NCBI GenBank assembly: GCA_964370985.1
Contig: CAYJLE010000002.1
Span: forward strand, 1-64,000
Direction: 5' to 3'
Length of the DNA stretch: 64,000 bases
Source of the DNA: JAHDVS01 sp964370985
GTDB lineage: Bacteria > Actinomycetota > Thermoleophilia > Gaiellales > Gaiellaceae
The notes under the pieces: generated by a model
What the model saw: the letters and a program-made list of their open reading frames with translations, nothing else
Database searches by the model: none
What the model was told of the DNA's origin: nothing
Position numbers and translations under genes: made by a program
Shown: piece after piece, positions 1 through 8,171 of the stretch
Position numbering within the stretch: the stretch's first letter is position 1
Layout: each line of letters opens with the position of its first letter

Positions 1-468
1 GGGTCCGAATTCAACCGGCCCGACGGGGGTCCAACTTCGACCGGCCTTGACACTCTCCTCGTGGGCGCTGTCGTTGAAGGAGGCTTCCCAGGCTGCCCAG
101 TGGGGTTCTGCGAGCTCCCCGTCTGCCTGTGGGCGTCCGGCTCGTTCGTCGGCGAGCGCTCGGACCTCTTCTCCGAGGAGGATGTCGAAGGGTTGGGCGA
201 GGTCGCTTCGGATGTGGCCGTCGTCGTCGATGTAGAGCTTCGTGAAGAAGATCTGGTTGAACCGCCGCCGGATGGCGTGAGGTGCCGCTTGGTAGGCGGC
301 TTGGGTGTCGGTGGCGAGACCGAGCGCCTTGTGCAGGTTGGCCTCGATCAAGGCCTGACTCGCCTCCGTGGTCGTGAGGCGTGCGTCGACGCGGGCAAGC
401 TGGCTCTGGATGCGGTCTTGCTCGGTCTTGAGGAGGTCGATGATCCACCCTGAGTTCGTTGGAGGCTC
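1..468 (-). pseudogene. C-terminal fragment of a large serine recombinase
   Basis: Read on the minus strand in the frame whose codons begin at multiples of three, this stretch stays open from the IS3 end to the left edge of the window. It contains IIDLLKTEQDRIQSQLARV, then RRRFNQIFFTKLYIDDDGHI and AQPFDILLGEEVRALADERA. A coiled-coil segment followed by a RRRFNQ-FF-x-LYID-type tail is typical of the C-terminal part of large serine recombinases (phage or ICE integrases, Tn resolvases). The catalytic N-terminal domain is missing: the frame runs into the IS3 terminal repeat and no continuation is visible beyond the IS. It is a relic that marks former mobile DNA. The stop codon lies outside the window, so the 3' end is not seen. 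Confidence 0.6.
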
Positions 469-506
469 TGCAGGACCCTCGGTTTCGTGGAGCCGCGTTT
501 CTGGAC

Positions 507-1364
507 TCAGGCTGCCTGGGTTTGGGTGTCGATGTTCTTCAATTCAAATTCGATCGGTGTCAGCATGCCGAGGCTGGAGTGGCGCCGTCGGCGGTTGTGG
601 AAGATCTCGATGTACTCGAAGATCGCGTTGGCGAGCTCGACCCGGGTGCGCCAGCGGCGGGTGTCGAGCAGCTCGACCTGCATCCGCGACCAGAACGCCT
701 CGATCAGCGCGTTGTCATAACAGTCACCAACGGAGCCCATCGAGGGCACCAGCCCGGAGCGGCGGGCCCGGTCGGTGAACGCCCAGGCAGTGAACGGCGT
801 CCCGTGGTCGCTATGGATGATCGTCTCGCCGTGCGCGGCGTCGCGCTGCTCGATTGCCATTCCGAGCGCGTTGGTCGTCAGTCCCGCCGTCGGGCTGTGG
901 CTGATCGACCAGCCGACCGCCCGCCGACTGAACGCGTCGAGCACGACCGCGCAGTACACCTTGCCCTCTCGCGTTGGATGCTCTGTCACGTCGGTCACCC
1001 ACAGCTGATTCGGTGCGTTGCGGTGGAAGACGCGGTCGACGAGATCCTCCGCGGTCGCGATGCCCGGCATCGCTTTCCGCTTCGCTGAGCCGGTACTACC
1101 CTGGATTCCGGCACGCTGCATCAGCATCGCGACCGAGCAGTGCCCGACCCGGATCCCGCGGCCGAGGGCGAGCTCGGCATGTACCCGGTTGGCGCCGTAG
1201 GCGCCATAGGGGGCCGCATGGATCTCCCTGATCAGGTCGGTCAGCCACGCATGCCGGACCGCTCTCGCCGACGGCGGCCGGAACCGCCAGGCGTAGTAGC
1301 CCGCGCACGAGACAGAGAGCACCCGACAGGCGACCTCGACCGGCAATCCCTCGCCGGCCATCAC
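507..1364 (-). CDS. IS3-family transposase OrfB (DDE integrase domain)
   Basis: This is the 285-aa catalytic half of an IS3 transposase. The N-terminus has the HTH_21-like segment (YGAYGANRVHAEL). The rve integrase core follows, with the first Asp in WVTDVTEHP, the second in IIHSDHGTPF and the Glu in DNALIEAFWSRMQ; the tail HNRRRRHSSLGMLTPIEFE is also typical. Translation can start at GTG 1364 or ATG 1361, overlapping the orfA stop by four bases. In this family OrfB is usually made as an OrfAB fusion by -1 frameshifting, and a slippery heptamer sits at the end of orfA. The frame is complete, so the element may still be active. Confidence 0.93.
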   Translation of the reverse strand: MMAGEGLPVEVACRVLSVSCAGYYAWRFRPPSARAVRHAWLTDLIREIHAAPYGAYGANRVHAELALGRGIRVGHCSVAMLMQRAGIQGSTGSAKRKAMPGIATAEDLVDRVFHRNAPNQLWVTDVTEHPTREGKVYCAVVLDAFSRRAVGWSISHSPTAGLTTNALGMAIEQRDAAHGETIIHSDHGTPFTAWAFTDRARRSGLVPSMGSVGDCYDNALIEAFWSRMQVELLDTRRWRTRVELANAIFEYIEIFHNRRRRHSSLGMLTPIEFELKNIDTQTQAA

Positions 1365-1666
1365 TGAGACCGCCTCGAAGCGCCTTTTGGGCGCACCGAC
1401 TCCTTCAACAACTCGGCCGCCCGCCGGTGCACCTCAAGCTCGGTCTCCAGCTCTCGGATCCGCCGGCGAGCCTCTCGCAGCTCTTCGCGCTCCTCTGACG
1501 ACAGCCCGGGCAGCTCACCCCGATCGATCAGGTCCTGCCGCCGCCAGCTGTAGATCGACTGGTCGCTGACCTCGAGCAGCCGTGCTACCTCGCGCACCGG
1601 CTTCCCGGCCGCGACCAGATCGAGCGCCCGCCGGCGGAACTCTGCCGGATACCCCTTCCGTCCCAT
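1361..1666 (-). CDS. IS3-family transposase OrfA (HTH, IS911/IS2-type)
   Basis: This 101-aa DNA-binding subunit begins MGRKGYPAEFRRRALDLV and has a helix-turn-helix (VREVARLLEVSDQSIYSWRR). A leucine-zipper-like coiled coil follows (REARRRIRELETELEVHRRA), the usual layout of OrfA of IS3 elements, which binds the terminal repeats and multimerises. It precedes orfB in the same direction with the stop and start codons overlapping. GGAGG lies just upstream of the ATG at 1666. Confidence 0.92.
   Translation of the reverse strand: MGRKGYPAEFRRRALDLVAAGKPVREVARLLEVSDQSIYSWRRQDLIDRGELPGLSSEEREELREARRRIRELETELEVHRRAAELLKESVRPKGASRRSQ
1385..1391 (-). promoter_or_regulatory. Probable -1 programmed frameshift site (C CCA AAA)
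   Basis: Reading the minus strand in the orfA frame gives C-CCA-AAA, a canonical X-XXY-YYZ slippery heptamer, nine codons before the orfA stop. Slipping by -1 enters the open orfB frame (continuing PKRRFEAVSVMAGEG) and would yield the OrfAB fusion transposase. The position and frame are read directly from the sequence; that it functions as a frameshift site is inferred from how IS3 elements work. Confidence 0.65.
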
Positions 1667-1908
1667 GAACGACCTCCTCCAACATCTCGAGGCCGCCCGA
1701 GTCTAGAAACCAGACCCCACGGAACCGGGGCTACAGCAGTGTCAACGGAAACGGGTTAGTTCCACGGCGCCGGCGGGCGTTACGGCACCGTGCTCGGCGG
1801 CGACGGCCACAGGAGGCACTGGCGGCCTTCGAGACACGGCCCTGAAGAGCCCACTAGCGAAGTCTCGTCTTTCCCGAAGTCCGCTCGCGTCTGCAAGACG
1901 GTTGACCG

Positions 1909-2961
1909 GTGTGCGCGACCATAACGCTCGCAGCTCCAGTGGGCCGGGGGTCTACGCTTTCGATAGTGGATCGAGATGCCTTACTTCGTGATCTCGACGG
2001 TCTGATCGCAACGCTTGATCAGGTACAACGCGAGCTTGCGGACGAGATCACAGCCGGGTTGAAGCGTGGCGGCGATCTGCGCGATGCCTGTCGTGAGATG
2101 GGCGAGGCCTCCTCCGGCTCATGGGTCGGCTGGCACGCCCGCATGTACTACGCGGGCTACCAAGAGCCCTCGGTCGAGGCAAGCTGGGACGCCGAGTGGG
2201 GCGGCGTATATGGGATCCCGGACGGATGGCGGGAGCGCAGCGGCAGCGAGATCCAGGACGAGGTGGAGCGCCGCGCCGGGATCCCGCTCAGCGAGCTCGC
2301 TCATGTCGCCGACCGGATCCGTGAACGCTGCGAGCCCCTCCAGCGCGAGGCGCTCACCGTCCTCTCTCCCGTCTGCGACCTCGCCGGTCTCGGCAAGGAA
2401 GCGGAACTGCTCGCCAAGATCGAGAGGATCGACTGGATCGTCTCGCCCTCGAACTTCATCGAGGCGATCCGGCCGACAGGAATCACGTCCCGTGACAGCC
2501 GCGCGATCCACCAGGGGATGCAGGTGCCGCTGCACCTGAACGTCGAGGCCGCCGTCGTCTCGAACACATCCACGATCGCGACCTGCCGAGACTTCGTGGA
2601 CGACGCTCTCCGGACCGCACGGCAGGCCCGAACGAAGATCGCTGCCACGAAGCGGGAAGCGCCGCTCGCCCTTGCCGACGATCCGGGCGTCGATCAGCTT
2701 CGACGGCGCGTCCGACGGCAGAGCATCTCTCTGTTCGTGCTCTTGGCGCTTGGCGTCGTTGCCGGCCTCGTAGCCGTGCTGCGACTGCCTGATCTCGGCA
2801 CGCTCGTGCAGGCCGTCGTAATCGTCGGCGGCGCACTCGTCGTCGCCGGGCTCTACGCGCTATTCGTGGAACGAACACACGCCGCACGAGCGCTCGCTGC
2901 GGCGAGCGTAGGAGCCGGTGCGATCGCCGCCGTCGATCAGTTGCTCGCCGCGCTGAAGTAA
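1909..2961 (+). CDS. Unknown protein with C-terminal membrane segments
   Basis: A 350-aa protein I do not recognise. The first 270 residues look soluble and helical, with a Trp/Tyr-rich stretch (SWVGWHARMYYAGYQEP, then SWDAEWGGVYGIPDGW). After a basic stretch (RRRVRRQS) come two clear hydrophobic segments (about residues 272-292 and 300-320) and a weaker one near the end (ALAAASVGAGAIAAVDQLL). This suggests a cytoplasmic domain anchored at its C-terminus. The first possible start is GTG 1909; a start near 1963 is possible and no strong ribosome site decides. It lies between an IS3 element and a TIR-like gene in an accessory region, and its lower GC than the chromosomal genes fits acquisition. 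Confidence 0.6.
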   Translation: MCATITLAAPVGRGSTLSIVDRDALLRDLDGLIATLDQVQRELADEITAGLKRGGDLRDACREMGEASSGSWVGWHARMYYAGYQEPSVEASWDAEWGGVYGIPDGWRERSGSEIQDEVERRAGIPLSELAHVADRIRERCEPLQREALTVLSPVCDLAGLGKEAELLAKIERIDWIVSPSNFIEAIRPTGITSRDSRAIHQGMQVPLHLNVEAAVVSNTSTIATCRDFVDDALRTARQARTKIAATKREAPLALADDPGVDQLRRRVRRQSISLFVLLALGVVAGLVAVLRLPDLGTLVQAVVIVGGALVVAGLYALFVERTHAARALAAASVGAGAIAAVDQLLAALK

Positions 2962-3066
2962 GGCGCACCGCCCTGCTGCCGTGTACCCACGGCAACACCT
3001 CATGTGGCCTGTGCGCGGGCGCGAGTAGACTTCGCGGTCTCGGTTTCGACACCGAACGTGTCCGTG

Positions 3067-4020
3067 ATGAGCGAGAACGCACCCGAGTCAGTCAACCCGA
3101 CCTCGTGGGCGGCGATCATCGGCGACTGGGTATTTGACCGAGACGCAGACCCAGAGGTGGCGACATTCGTTACGCCACCTCGTGCAGAGGATGGGTCTCT
3201 CTCGCCTATCGAGGTGGGGTGGGCGCTGACTGATCTCCGGATGAGCAGCGGAAGGTTGTCGTGCACAGTGACGCTGCCGGAGACCGACATGGCAGGCAGA
3301 ATCGCGTTCGGTTACAACGCTGCGTCGCCCGCGTACTACTCAATCGGGATCGGAGGCGATCCCGGGGCGTACGTGCTCGACCGGTTCAACGTGGCGTTGG
3401 GCGGCTGGGCGCCGATCCGATGGGCCGGCCACAACAAGAACCTCACTGCGGGGGAGCCGTACTACCTCGTTGTGGACGTTTACGGGCAGCTCTTCCGACT
3501 GTTCGTGGACGGTATAGAGGTTCTCGCTGGCGTTCTTCCTGAACCACCGAGCGGCGAGCAAGTGGGATTGGTCGCTTGGGGCCGTGGCGGGATCCGTTTC
3601 GAGGATCTCGAGATGGTCGCGGAGCGCCCACGGCTCTTCGTGGTCATGCACTTCGCAGAGCCATACGACAGCCTTTTCGAGCAGGTCATCGAACCTGTCG
3701 CCGAGCAAGAAGGCTATGGGGCTTTTCGGGCCAGTGATATCGCAGGGCCAGGCGTGATACTCCAAGACATCACGGAGAGCATCAACCGGGCTGCCGTAGT
3801 CCTTGCCGAAGTCTCACCTGTGAACGCGAACGTCTACTACGAGCTTGGCTACGCGCATGCCATTGGCAAGCCGGTCATCATTATGGCCGACCGTGCAACA
3901 GGGTTGCCCTTCGATATCAGCGGTTATCGCTGCATCTTCTACGACAACACGATTGCCGGCAAGACCGAGGTGGAGGGGGCACTCAGACGCCATCTGAGGG
4001 CCTTAGGGGGAACGACGTAG
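3067..4020 (+). CDS. Concanavalin-like domain fused to TIR-like/NDT-like effector domain
   Basis: This is a 317-aa two-domain protein. Residues about 15-180 have the beta-rich pattern of concanavalin/LamG-like (DUF1080-type) folds: RIAFGYNAASPAYYSIGIGG, then LFRLFVDGIEVLAGV, then GQVGLVAWGRGGIRFEDLEM-like strands. Residues about 189-317 match the TIR-like or nucleoside 2-deoxyribosyltransferase-like module of bacterial defence proteins: RLFVVMHF, a long helix, then NVYYELGYAHAIGKPVIIM, in which the Glu is the likely catalytic residue. Such domains typically cleave nucleotides or NAD. The start ATG 3067 is preferred over GTG 3004 because the 21 extra residues look unstructured. It stands alone among unknown genes between two IS elements. 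A defence role is inferred. Confidence 0.65.
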   Translation: MSENAPESVNPTSWAAIIGDWVFDRDADPEVATFVTPPRAEDGSLSPIEVGWALTDLRMSSGRLSCTVTLPETDMAGRIAFGYNAASPAYYSIGIGGDPGAYVLDRFNVALGGWAPIRWAGHNKNLTAGEPYYLVVDVYGQLFRLFVDGIEVLAGVLPEPPSGEQVGLVAWGRGGIRFEDLEMVAERPRLFVVMHFAEPYDSLFEQVIEPVAEQEGYGAFRASDIAGPGVILQDITESINRAAVVLAEVSPVNANVYYELGYAHAIGKPVIIMADRATGLPFDISGYRCIFYDNTIAGKTEVEGALRRHLRALGGTT

Positions 4021-4173
4021 AGGGGGCGAGGAGAAGCGCGACGCGCCTGCTCCGCGGCCCGAGAGGCGAGTCCCGGCCCTTCCACCTTGCGGCTTCCGAG
4101 GAGTCAGCCCGCTCTGACCATCCGGCCCCGGTCGCTGGCAGCCTGAGGGGTCGCGTTGTAGACTCCCGCCACC

Positions 4174-5301
4174 TTGAACGCCGGGCGCATCCACGCGATC
4201 GCCCTCGCCCTGCGGGACGACCTGGCCGCGACCGACTCCCCGGCGCTCGTCGCGCAGCTCGTCCAGTCCCTCCGCCAGCAGGTGCAGGACCCGGCGCAGC
4301 CGGACCACCAGGTGCAGGTCAGCTCCTTCCGCGAACAGTTGGGCGAGCGCCTAGCCTCGGCCCCGAGCAATGGCTTCTCCGCGGCTTGGCGCCTGACGCT
4401 CGAGGAGCTCGGCGTGGCAGACCTGTTCGGGGAGAACCTCCGCGAGCGGATAGAGGAGATCTTCCTGCGGAACGAGATCACCCCCAGCGCCGCAGCGGAC
4501 GATCTGTCTGCGATCGCCGAGCGCCTCCAGAGCCTCAGCACCGGACTCGACCAGCTCATCACCGGGTTGGAGTTCTTCGGCATCGGGGCGGAGGAGCTGG
4601 CGCCGGGGGAGTTCGAGGTCGGCTTCCTGATCCCGAGGGCGGCCGTCGCCAACGAACTCGAGAAGCTAGGGAAGGAGTTCGTCGAACTCGACGACGTTCT
4701 CGGCCCGTTCCTCGAACTCGGCACGGGCACCCGACCCGACCTGGAGGTGCGAACGATCTCCTCCTCCGCGTTCCAGGTGTACCTCGCGGCTGCCTCAGGC
4801 CTGGCACTGGTGATGTCCAAGGTCATCGAGAGCCTGCTCACCAGCTACGAGAAGATTCTGAATATTCGGGAGACACACAAGCGCCTCAAGGATGACCATG
4901 TCCCGGACGAGGCCATCGAAGGGATCCTGGCGCACGCGAATGAGAGGATGGAGATCGACATCGCGGCGCTCACCGAGGAACTCATCGCCGAGTTCGGCCA
5001 GCGCCGCGCGGCCGACGGGCGAGTGAACGAGCTGCGAGTGGACATCAAGCGCTCGCTCCGCAAAGTCGCGAAGCGGATCGACGAGGGCTACAGCATCGAG
5101 GTGCGCTCCTACCCGCCGCCTGAGTCCATCGATCTCCCGGAGGGAGCTATGTCGGAAGCGGAGGAGGCGAGGCGCGTCATCGAGGAGAGACAGCCCCGGA
5201 TGCGCGCGATGAACCTCACCGGCACGCCGATACTCGAGCTCCCGGAGGGCGACGAGAACGACGACGAGGGAGGTGACCCAACGAAGGCCAATCCCGCGTA
5301 G
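4174..5301 (+). CDS. Unknown 375-aa, mostly helical protein
   Basis: The reading frame opens at TTG 4174 and ends at 5301. I recognise no family. It is predicted to be largely alpha-helical, with heptad-like stretches (DDLSAIAERLQSLSTGLDQL; VIESLLTSYEKILNIRETHK) and an acidic, probably disordered tail (EGDENDDEGGDPTKANPA). A single hydrophobic patch (AFQVYLAAASGLALVMSKVI) may bury in the fold or touch a membrane. It has codon use like a real gene and no competing frame. The neighbours are the TIR-like gene upstream, separated by 150 bases, and a small unknown gene downstream. Whether these three form one system is unknown. Confidence 0.6.
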   Translation: MNAGRIHAIALALRDDLAATDSPALVAQLVQSLRQQVQDPAQPDHQVQVSSFREQLGERLASAPSNGFSAAWRLTLEELGVADLFGENLRERIEEIFLRNEITPSAAADDLSAIAERLQSLSTGLDQLITGLEFFGIGAEELAPGEFEVGFLIPRAAVANELEKLGKEFVELDDVLGPFLELGTGTRPDLEVRTISSSAFQVYLAAASGLALVMSKVIESLLTSYEKILNIRETHKRLKDDHVPDEAIEGILAHANERMEIDIAALTEELIAEFGQRRAADGRVNELRVDIKRSLRKVAKRIDEGYSIEVRSYPPPESIDLPEGAMSEAEEARRVIEERQPRMRAMNLTGTPILELPEGDENDDEGGDPTKANPA

Positions 5302-5379
5302 AGGTTCGCTCCTCAGCGCGAGTGGATACGCCTATATCGCCGCGCGGCGATAGTACGGGCTACCGATAGGAGGTAACCG

Positions 5380-5649
5380 ATGTGGTGGAGCATCGTGGTT
5401 CAATACCCGGGGCAGTCGATGCCCGAGGCAATCGTGCACCCGGAGCAGTTCCTCTGCTCGTACGACGGCGGCATCTACGGCGACCGGCAGGCGAAGAAGA
5501 TGGCGAAGCGGGTCGGTCGTGACTACATCTCCAAGGGCGCGAACTACGGACAGCCGCGCGCGGTGAAGACGCCGATGGAGCCGTTCGGCCCCGAGGAGTT
5601 CGCCGACGTGGAGCGGGCACTAATGAAGGGCCTGGTACCGCCGCACTGA
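5380..5649 (+). CDS. Small unknown protein, 89 aa
   Basis: An 89-aa ORF starting ATG 5380, preceded by a very good ribosome site (GATAGGAGGTAACCG). It begins MWWSIVVQYPGQSMPEA and has a basic middle (DRQAKKMAKRVGRDYISKG). There is no signal peptide and no motif I recognise. The strong ribosome site and independent promoter-sized spacing (78 bases after the previous gene) argue that it is real. The ORF ends before a 310-base stretch without a convincing gene. Confidence 0.6.
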   Translation: MWWSIVVQYPGQSMPEAIVHPEQFLCSYDGGIYGDRQAKKMAKRVGRDYISKGANYGQPRAVKTPMEPFGPEEFADVERALMKGLVPPH

Positions 5650-5960
5650 GCATCGCTCCAACACGGCTCCCTCTGCCATCACTCCGCCGTGTCCTGCATC
5701 CCTCGCCCGCAGGCCGCTATCGGTTCGGCCGCCCGGCGAGAGCCAACGTGACTCGCTCGCCGACGGTGGGCTCTCCGAGCGGCACGCGCCCGCGCAGCGC
5801 TCCGGCCTGGAAGGCGCTCTCGGGGATGCCCGCCCGCGTGACGCGATCTCTTCGAGCGTGCCGCCAAGCCGCCCTCGACGAGCGAGAGCGCCCGCAAGCG
5901 CCCTCGCACGAGCAGCTCCCGGCGGCTACCGGCCGATGCCCTCCTCGGCGACAAGAGTAG
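5650..5960 (+). other. Intergenic stretch, no convincing gene
   Basis: Short frames are open on both strands here because of high GC, but none has a good start, ribosome site or recognisable family. A minus-strand frame ending PTVGERVTLALAGRPNR near 5720 could be the tail of a gene cut by the IS256 insertion on its right; this is a weak impression only. Confidence 0.4.
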
Positions 5961-7408
5961 CGTCCCATCTCGTGGTGTACGAGCCGGTTGAGTCTTCTTC
6001 ACCGCGGCTGTGGAGCGCGAGCCGTAGGCGAGCGTGGAGCAGCTGCGGCGGGTCCGGGTGATAGCTGACCACCGCGTCATCCTCGCGAGGTCTTGTCGAA
6101 GAGACTCAGCGAGGAGGAGCACGGTGGTCGAGTACACGATGGACGTGCAGGGCTGGTTGCGCAAGCAGCTCGAGCAGGCGAGCCCGGATCTGCTGCGGGC
6201 GATGGTGAAGGAGATGGCGGAGGCACTGATGGGCGCAGAGACGGACGCGCTCTGCGGCGCGCCGTACGGTGAGCGCTCACCCGAGCGCGTCAATCGACGC
6301 AACGGCTACCGCGAGCGCGACTGGGACACCAGGGTCGGCTCGATCGAGCTCGCCGTCCCGAAGCTGCGCGAGGGTAGCTACTTCCCGGATTGGCTGCTGC
6401 AGCCCAGGCGGCGGGCCGAGCAGGCGTTCGTGTCGGTGATCGCCGACGCCTACCTCGCCGGCGTCTCCACCCGGCGTGTCGAGAAGCTCGTGCAGCAGCT
6501 CGGGGTCGAGCGGATGTCGAAGAGCCAGGTCTCCAGGCTGGCGAAGAGCCTCGACGAGATCGTCGAGGACTTCCGCACCCGTCCGCTCGACAGCGGCCCC
6601 TACGCCTACGTGACCTTCGACGCGCTGGTCGTGAAGTGCCGGGAGGGCGGCCGCACCGTCAACGTCTGCGTCGTGCACGCGGTCGGCGTCAACCGCGACG
6701 GCTTTCGCGAGTCGCTCGGCCTCGACGTCGTCACCACAGAGGACGGCACCGCCTGGCTCGCCTTCCTGCGCTCGCTCGTCGCTCGCGGCCTCTCCGGCGT
6801 CCGGCTCGTCACCAGCGACGCCCATCCAGGTCTCGTCGACGCGATCGCGGCGACGCTGCCGGGTGCGAGCTGGCAGCGCTGCCGCACGCACGCGATGCGC
6901 AACCTGCTCACTCGGGTGCCGAAGAGCGCCCAAAGCTTCGTCGCGACGATGGTCAGGACGATCTTCGCCCAGCCCGACGCCCAGACGGTGCACGAGCAGC
7001 ACGCCCGAATCGTCGACCAGCTCCAAACGCGCTTCCCGCAAGCAGCAGCGCTGCTCGAGGAGTCAGGATTCGACCTGCTCGCCTTCACGAGCTTCCCGAA
7101 GGAGCACTGGCGCCAGCTCTGGTCGAACAACTCACTCGAAAGGCTGAACAAGGAGATCCGGCGGCGCACCGACGTCGTCGGCATCTTCCCCGACCGGCCC
7201 TCGATCGTCCGCCTCGTCGGCGCCGTCCTCGCCGAACAGAACGACGAGTGGGCCGTCGCCAGCCGCCGCTACATGAGCGCGGAATCGATCAACAAGGCAC
7301 TCACCGATCCCGTCGACGAGCCGGAGGAGGTGATCGCGATCGAAGCAGCCGCCTAGACGTCAGGCGAGGATGACGCGCTCAGCGTCGTACACCACTTGAC
7401 GGGACGTG
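5961..7408 (+). mobile_element. IS256-family (mutator-type) insertion sequence, about 1.45 kb
   Basis: A single transposase gene is flanked by inverted repeats. The left end CGTCCCATCTCGTGGTGTAC (5961-5980) matches the reverse complement of the right end, CGTCCCGTCAAGTGGTGTAC (7407-7388), with three mismatches. The size and single-ORF organisation fit IS256. No target duplication could be confirmed. It lies immediately upstream of the RHH/MazF pair. Confidence 0.75.
6124..7356 (+). CDS. IS256-family transposase (mutator type)
   Basis: A 410-aa transposase. The DDE core is visible: first Asp in YAYVTFDALVVKCREGG, second in RLVTSDAHPGLVDAI, and Glu in NNSLERLNKEIRRRTDVVGI. The CxxH-type element (WQRCRTHAMRNLL) and the upstream NRRNGYRERDWDTRVGSIEL are also family hallmarks. 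GTG 6124 is chosen because AGGAGG lies about nine bases upstream; ATG 6139 is the alternative. The frame is intact, so the element could be mobile. Confidence 0.95.
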   Translation: MVEYTMDVQGWLRKQLEQASPDLLRAMVKEMAEALMGAETDALCGAPYGERSPERVNRRNGYRERDWDTRVGSIELAVPKLREGSYFPDWLLQPRRRAEQAFVSVIADAYLAGVSTRRVEKLVQQLGVERMSKSQVSRLAKSLDEIVEDFRTRPLDSGPYAYVTFDALVVKCREGGRTVNVCVVHAVGVNRDGFRESLGLDVVTTEDGTAWLAFLRSLVARGLSGVRLVTSDAHPGLVDAIAATLPGASWQRCRTHAMRNLLTRVPKSAQSFVATMVRTIFAQPDAQTVHEQHARIVDQLQTRFPQAAALLEESGFDLLAFTSFPKEHWRQLWSNNSLERLNKEIRRRTDVVGIFPDRPSIVRLVGAVLAEQNDEWAVASRRYMSAESINKALTDPVDEPEEVIAIEAAA

Positions 7409-7477
7409 GCCTTCGAGCGGCTCCCGCGGGTGGGGATTCGCCCTTGACGTAGTGCGACTCGCGCTACAGTCGCCGGC

Positions 7478-7717
7478 GTGGCCGCCCCGCCTCCGATCTC
7501 GCTCCGGCTCGGTGCCGACGGCATCCGTGCTCTCGACGAGATCGCCAGGCGCCGGCACGTGACCCGCGCCGAAGCGGCTCGCCAGGCGATCGCCGAGACG
7601 GCAGAGCGGGATCGTCGTCGGTCGGGCCTCGCGGCGGAGGCGGCTGCGCTCGTCCGCGATCCGGCCTGCGCCCGCGAGGTCGCGAGACTCATGGAGCAGC
7701 TTCGTCGTTCGCGGTGA
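7478..7717 (+). CDS. Ribbon-helix-helix antitoxin-like protein
   Basis: A 79-aa protein with a short RHH DNA-binding unit at its N-terminus: PPISLRLGADGIRALDEIAR then HVTRAEAARQAIAETAERD, a beta strand and two helices as in CopG/MazE-like antitoxins. The charged C-terminal helix (REVARLMEQLRRSR) would bind the toxin. It starts GTG 7478 and its 3' end overlaps the reading frame of a MazF/PemK-type toxin, the usual antitoxin-toxin order. Antitoxins of this kind normally repress their own promoter; I see no obvious operator. Confidence 0.75.
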   Translation: MAAPPPISLRLGADGIRALDEIARRRHVTRAEAARQAIAETAERDRRRSGLAAEAAALVRDPACAREVARLMEQLRRSR

Positions 7718-8024
7718 CGTCCACGCGATCGCGCTCCCGCGCCGCCGCGGGCACGTTCAGCACGGGCGCCGCTTCGCCGTGATCGTGCAGGCCGACGATC
7801 TCCTCGCGCTCTCGACCACCCTCATCTGCCCGACCTCGACGCCCACTCCCCCCGCGAGCTTCCACCCCGAGATCGTCGTCGGCGACGAGCGCACGCGCGT
7901 GCTGTGCGAGCTGGTCGGCCCCGTCGATTCCCGCGTGCTGGGAGAGCGCGTCCACCACCTGACGGCTGAGGAAGCGCGTGCGGTCGACGACGGGCTCGAG
8001 CTCGTGCTCGACCTGGCTCGATAG
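7704..8024 (+). CDS. MazF/PemK-type endoribonuclease toxin, start codon uncertain
   Basis: The frame encodes VVRGDVHAIALP, RRRGHVQHGRRFAVIVQADD, then LSTTLICPTSTPTP, matching the RGDV-x-x-x-LP and R-x-AVIVQ-x-D blocks of MazF toxins that cleave mRNA. No ATG, GTG or TTG exists in frame upstream of the RGDV block for at least 60 bases; the first is GTG 7779, which would remove the first beta strands. I therefore place the start at GTC 7704 provisionally. Options are a rare start codon, a +1 frameshift at the antitoxin stop (CGG-TGA-C), or a truncated toxin. Confidence 0.6.
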   Translation, partial: VVRGDVHAIALPRRRGHVQHGRRFAVIVQADDLLALSTTLICPTSTPTPPASFHPEIVVGDERTRVLCELVGPVDSRVLGERVHHLTAEEARAVDDGLELVLDLAR

Positions 8025-8065
8025 TCCGCTGCGCGGCGCCCGGCGCGCCCGTAGGCAGACACGTA

Positions 8066-8086
8066 GGGGCGGCGTCCATGCCGTCC
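8066..8086. repeat. Imperfect palindromic intergenic element
   Basis: GGGGCGGCGTCCATGCCGTCC follows CGTA and resembles the perfect palindromes found after genes at 10153, 36006 and 45101. It lies between the convergent MazF-type and PIN genes and may act as a transcription-end hairpin or be a decayed repeat copy. Confidence 0.4.
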
Positions 8087-8171
8087 TGGCTAGCGGCTCG
8101 GTTCGGTCCATCGGGGAGACCGGCCGACAGAGGGGTCGCCCGAGCGGGCCCGTGCCGCGCAGGTTCGTCAG

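Larger units (their letters stand above)
469..1735 (-). mobile_element. IS3-family insertion sequence, about 1.27 kb
   Basis: The element contains orfA and orfB of an IS3 transposase between imperfect terminal inverted repeats. The left end (TGCAGGACCCTCGG at 469) matches the reverse complement of the right end (TGTAGCCCCGG at 1735), and the repeats share further blocks including GTTTCT-GACTC-GGC. Both ends begin TG, as expected for IS3 elements. I could not identify a convincing target-site duplication, so the exact ends are uncertain by a few bases. Insertion has cut off the 5' part of the recombinase on its left. Confidence 0.8.

Noticed and set aside
469..1735. Target-site duplication of the IS3 element
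   Set aside because: The bases immediately outside both ends (CTC on the left, GCA on the right) do not match, and shifting the ends by a few bases does not help. Not reported.
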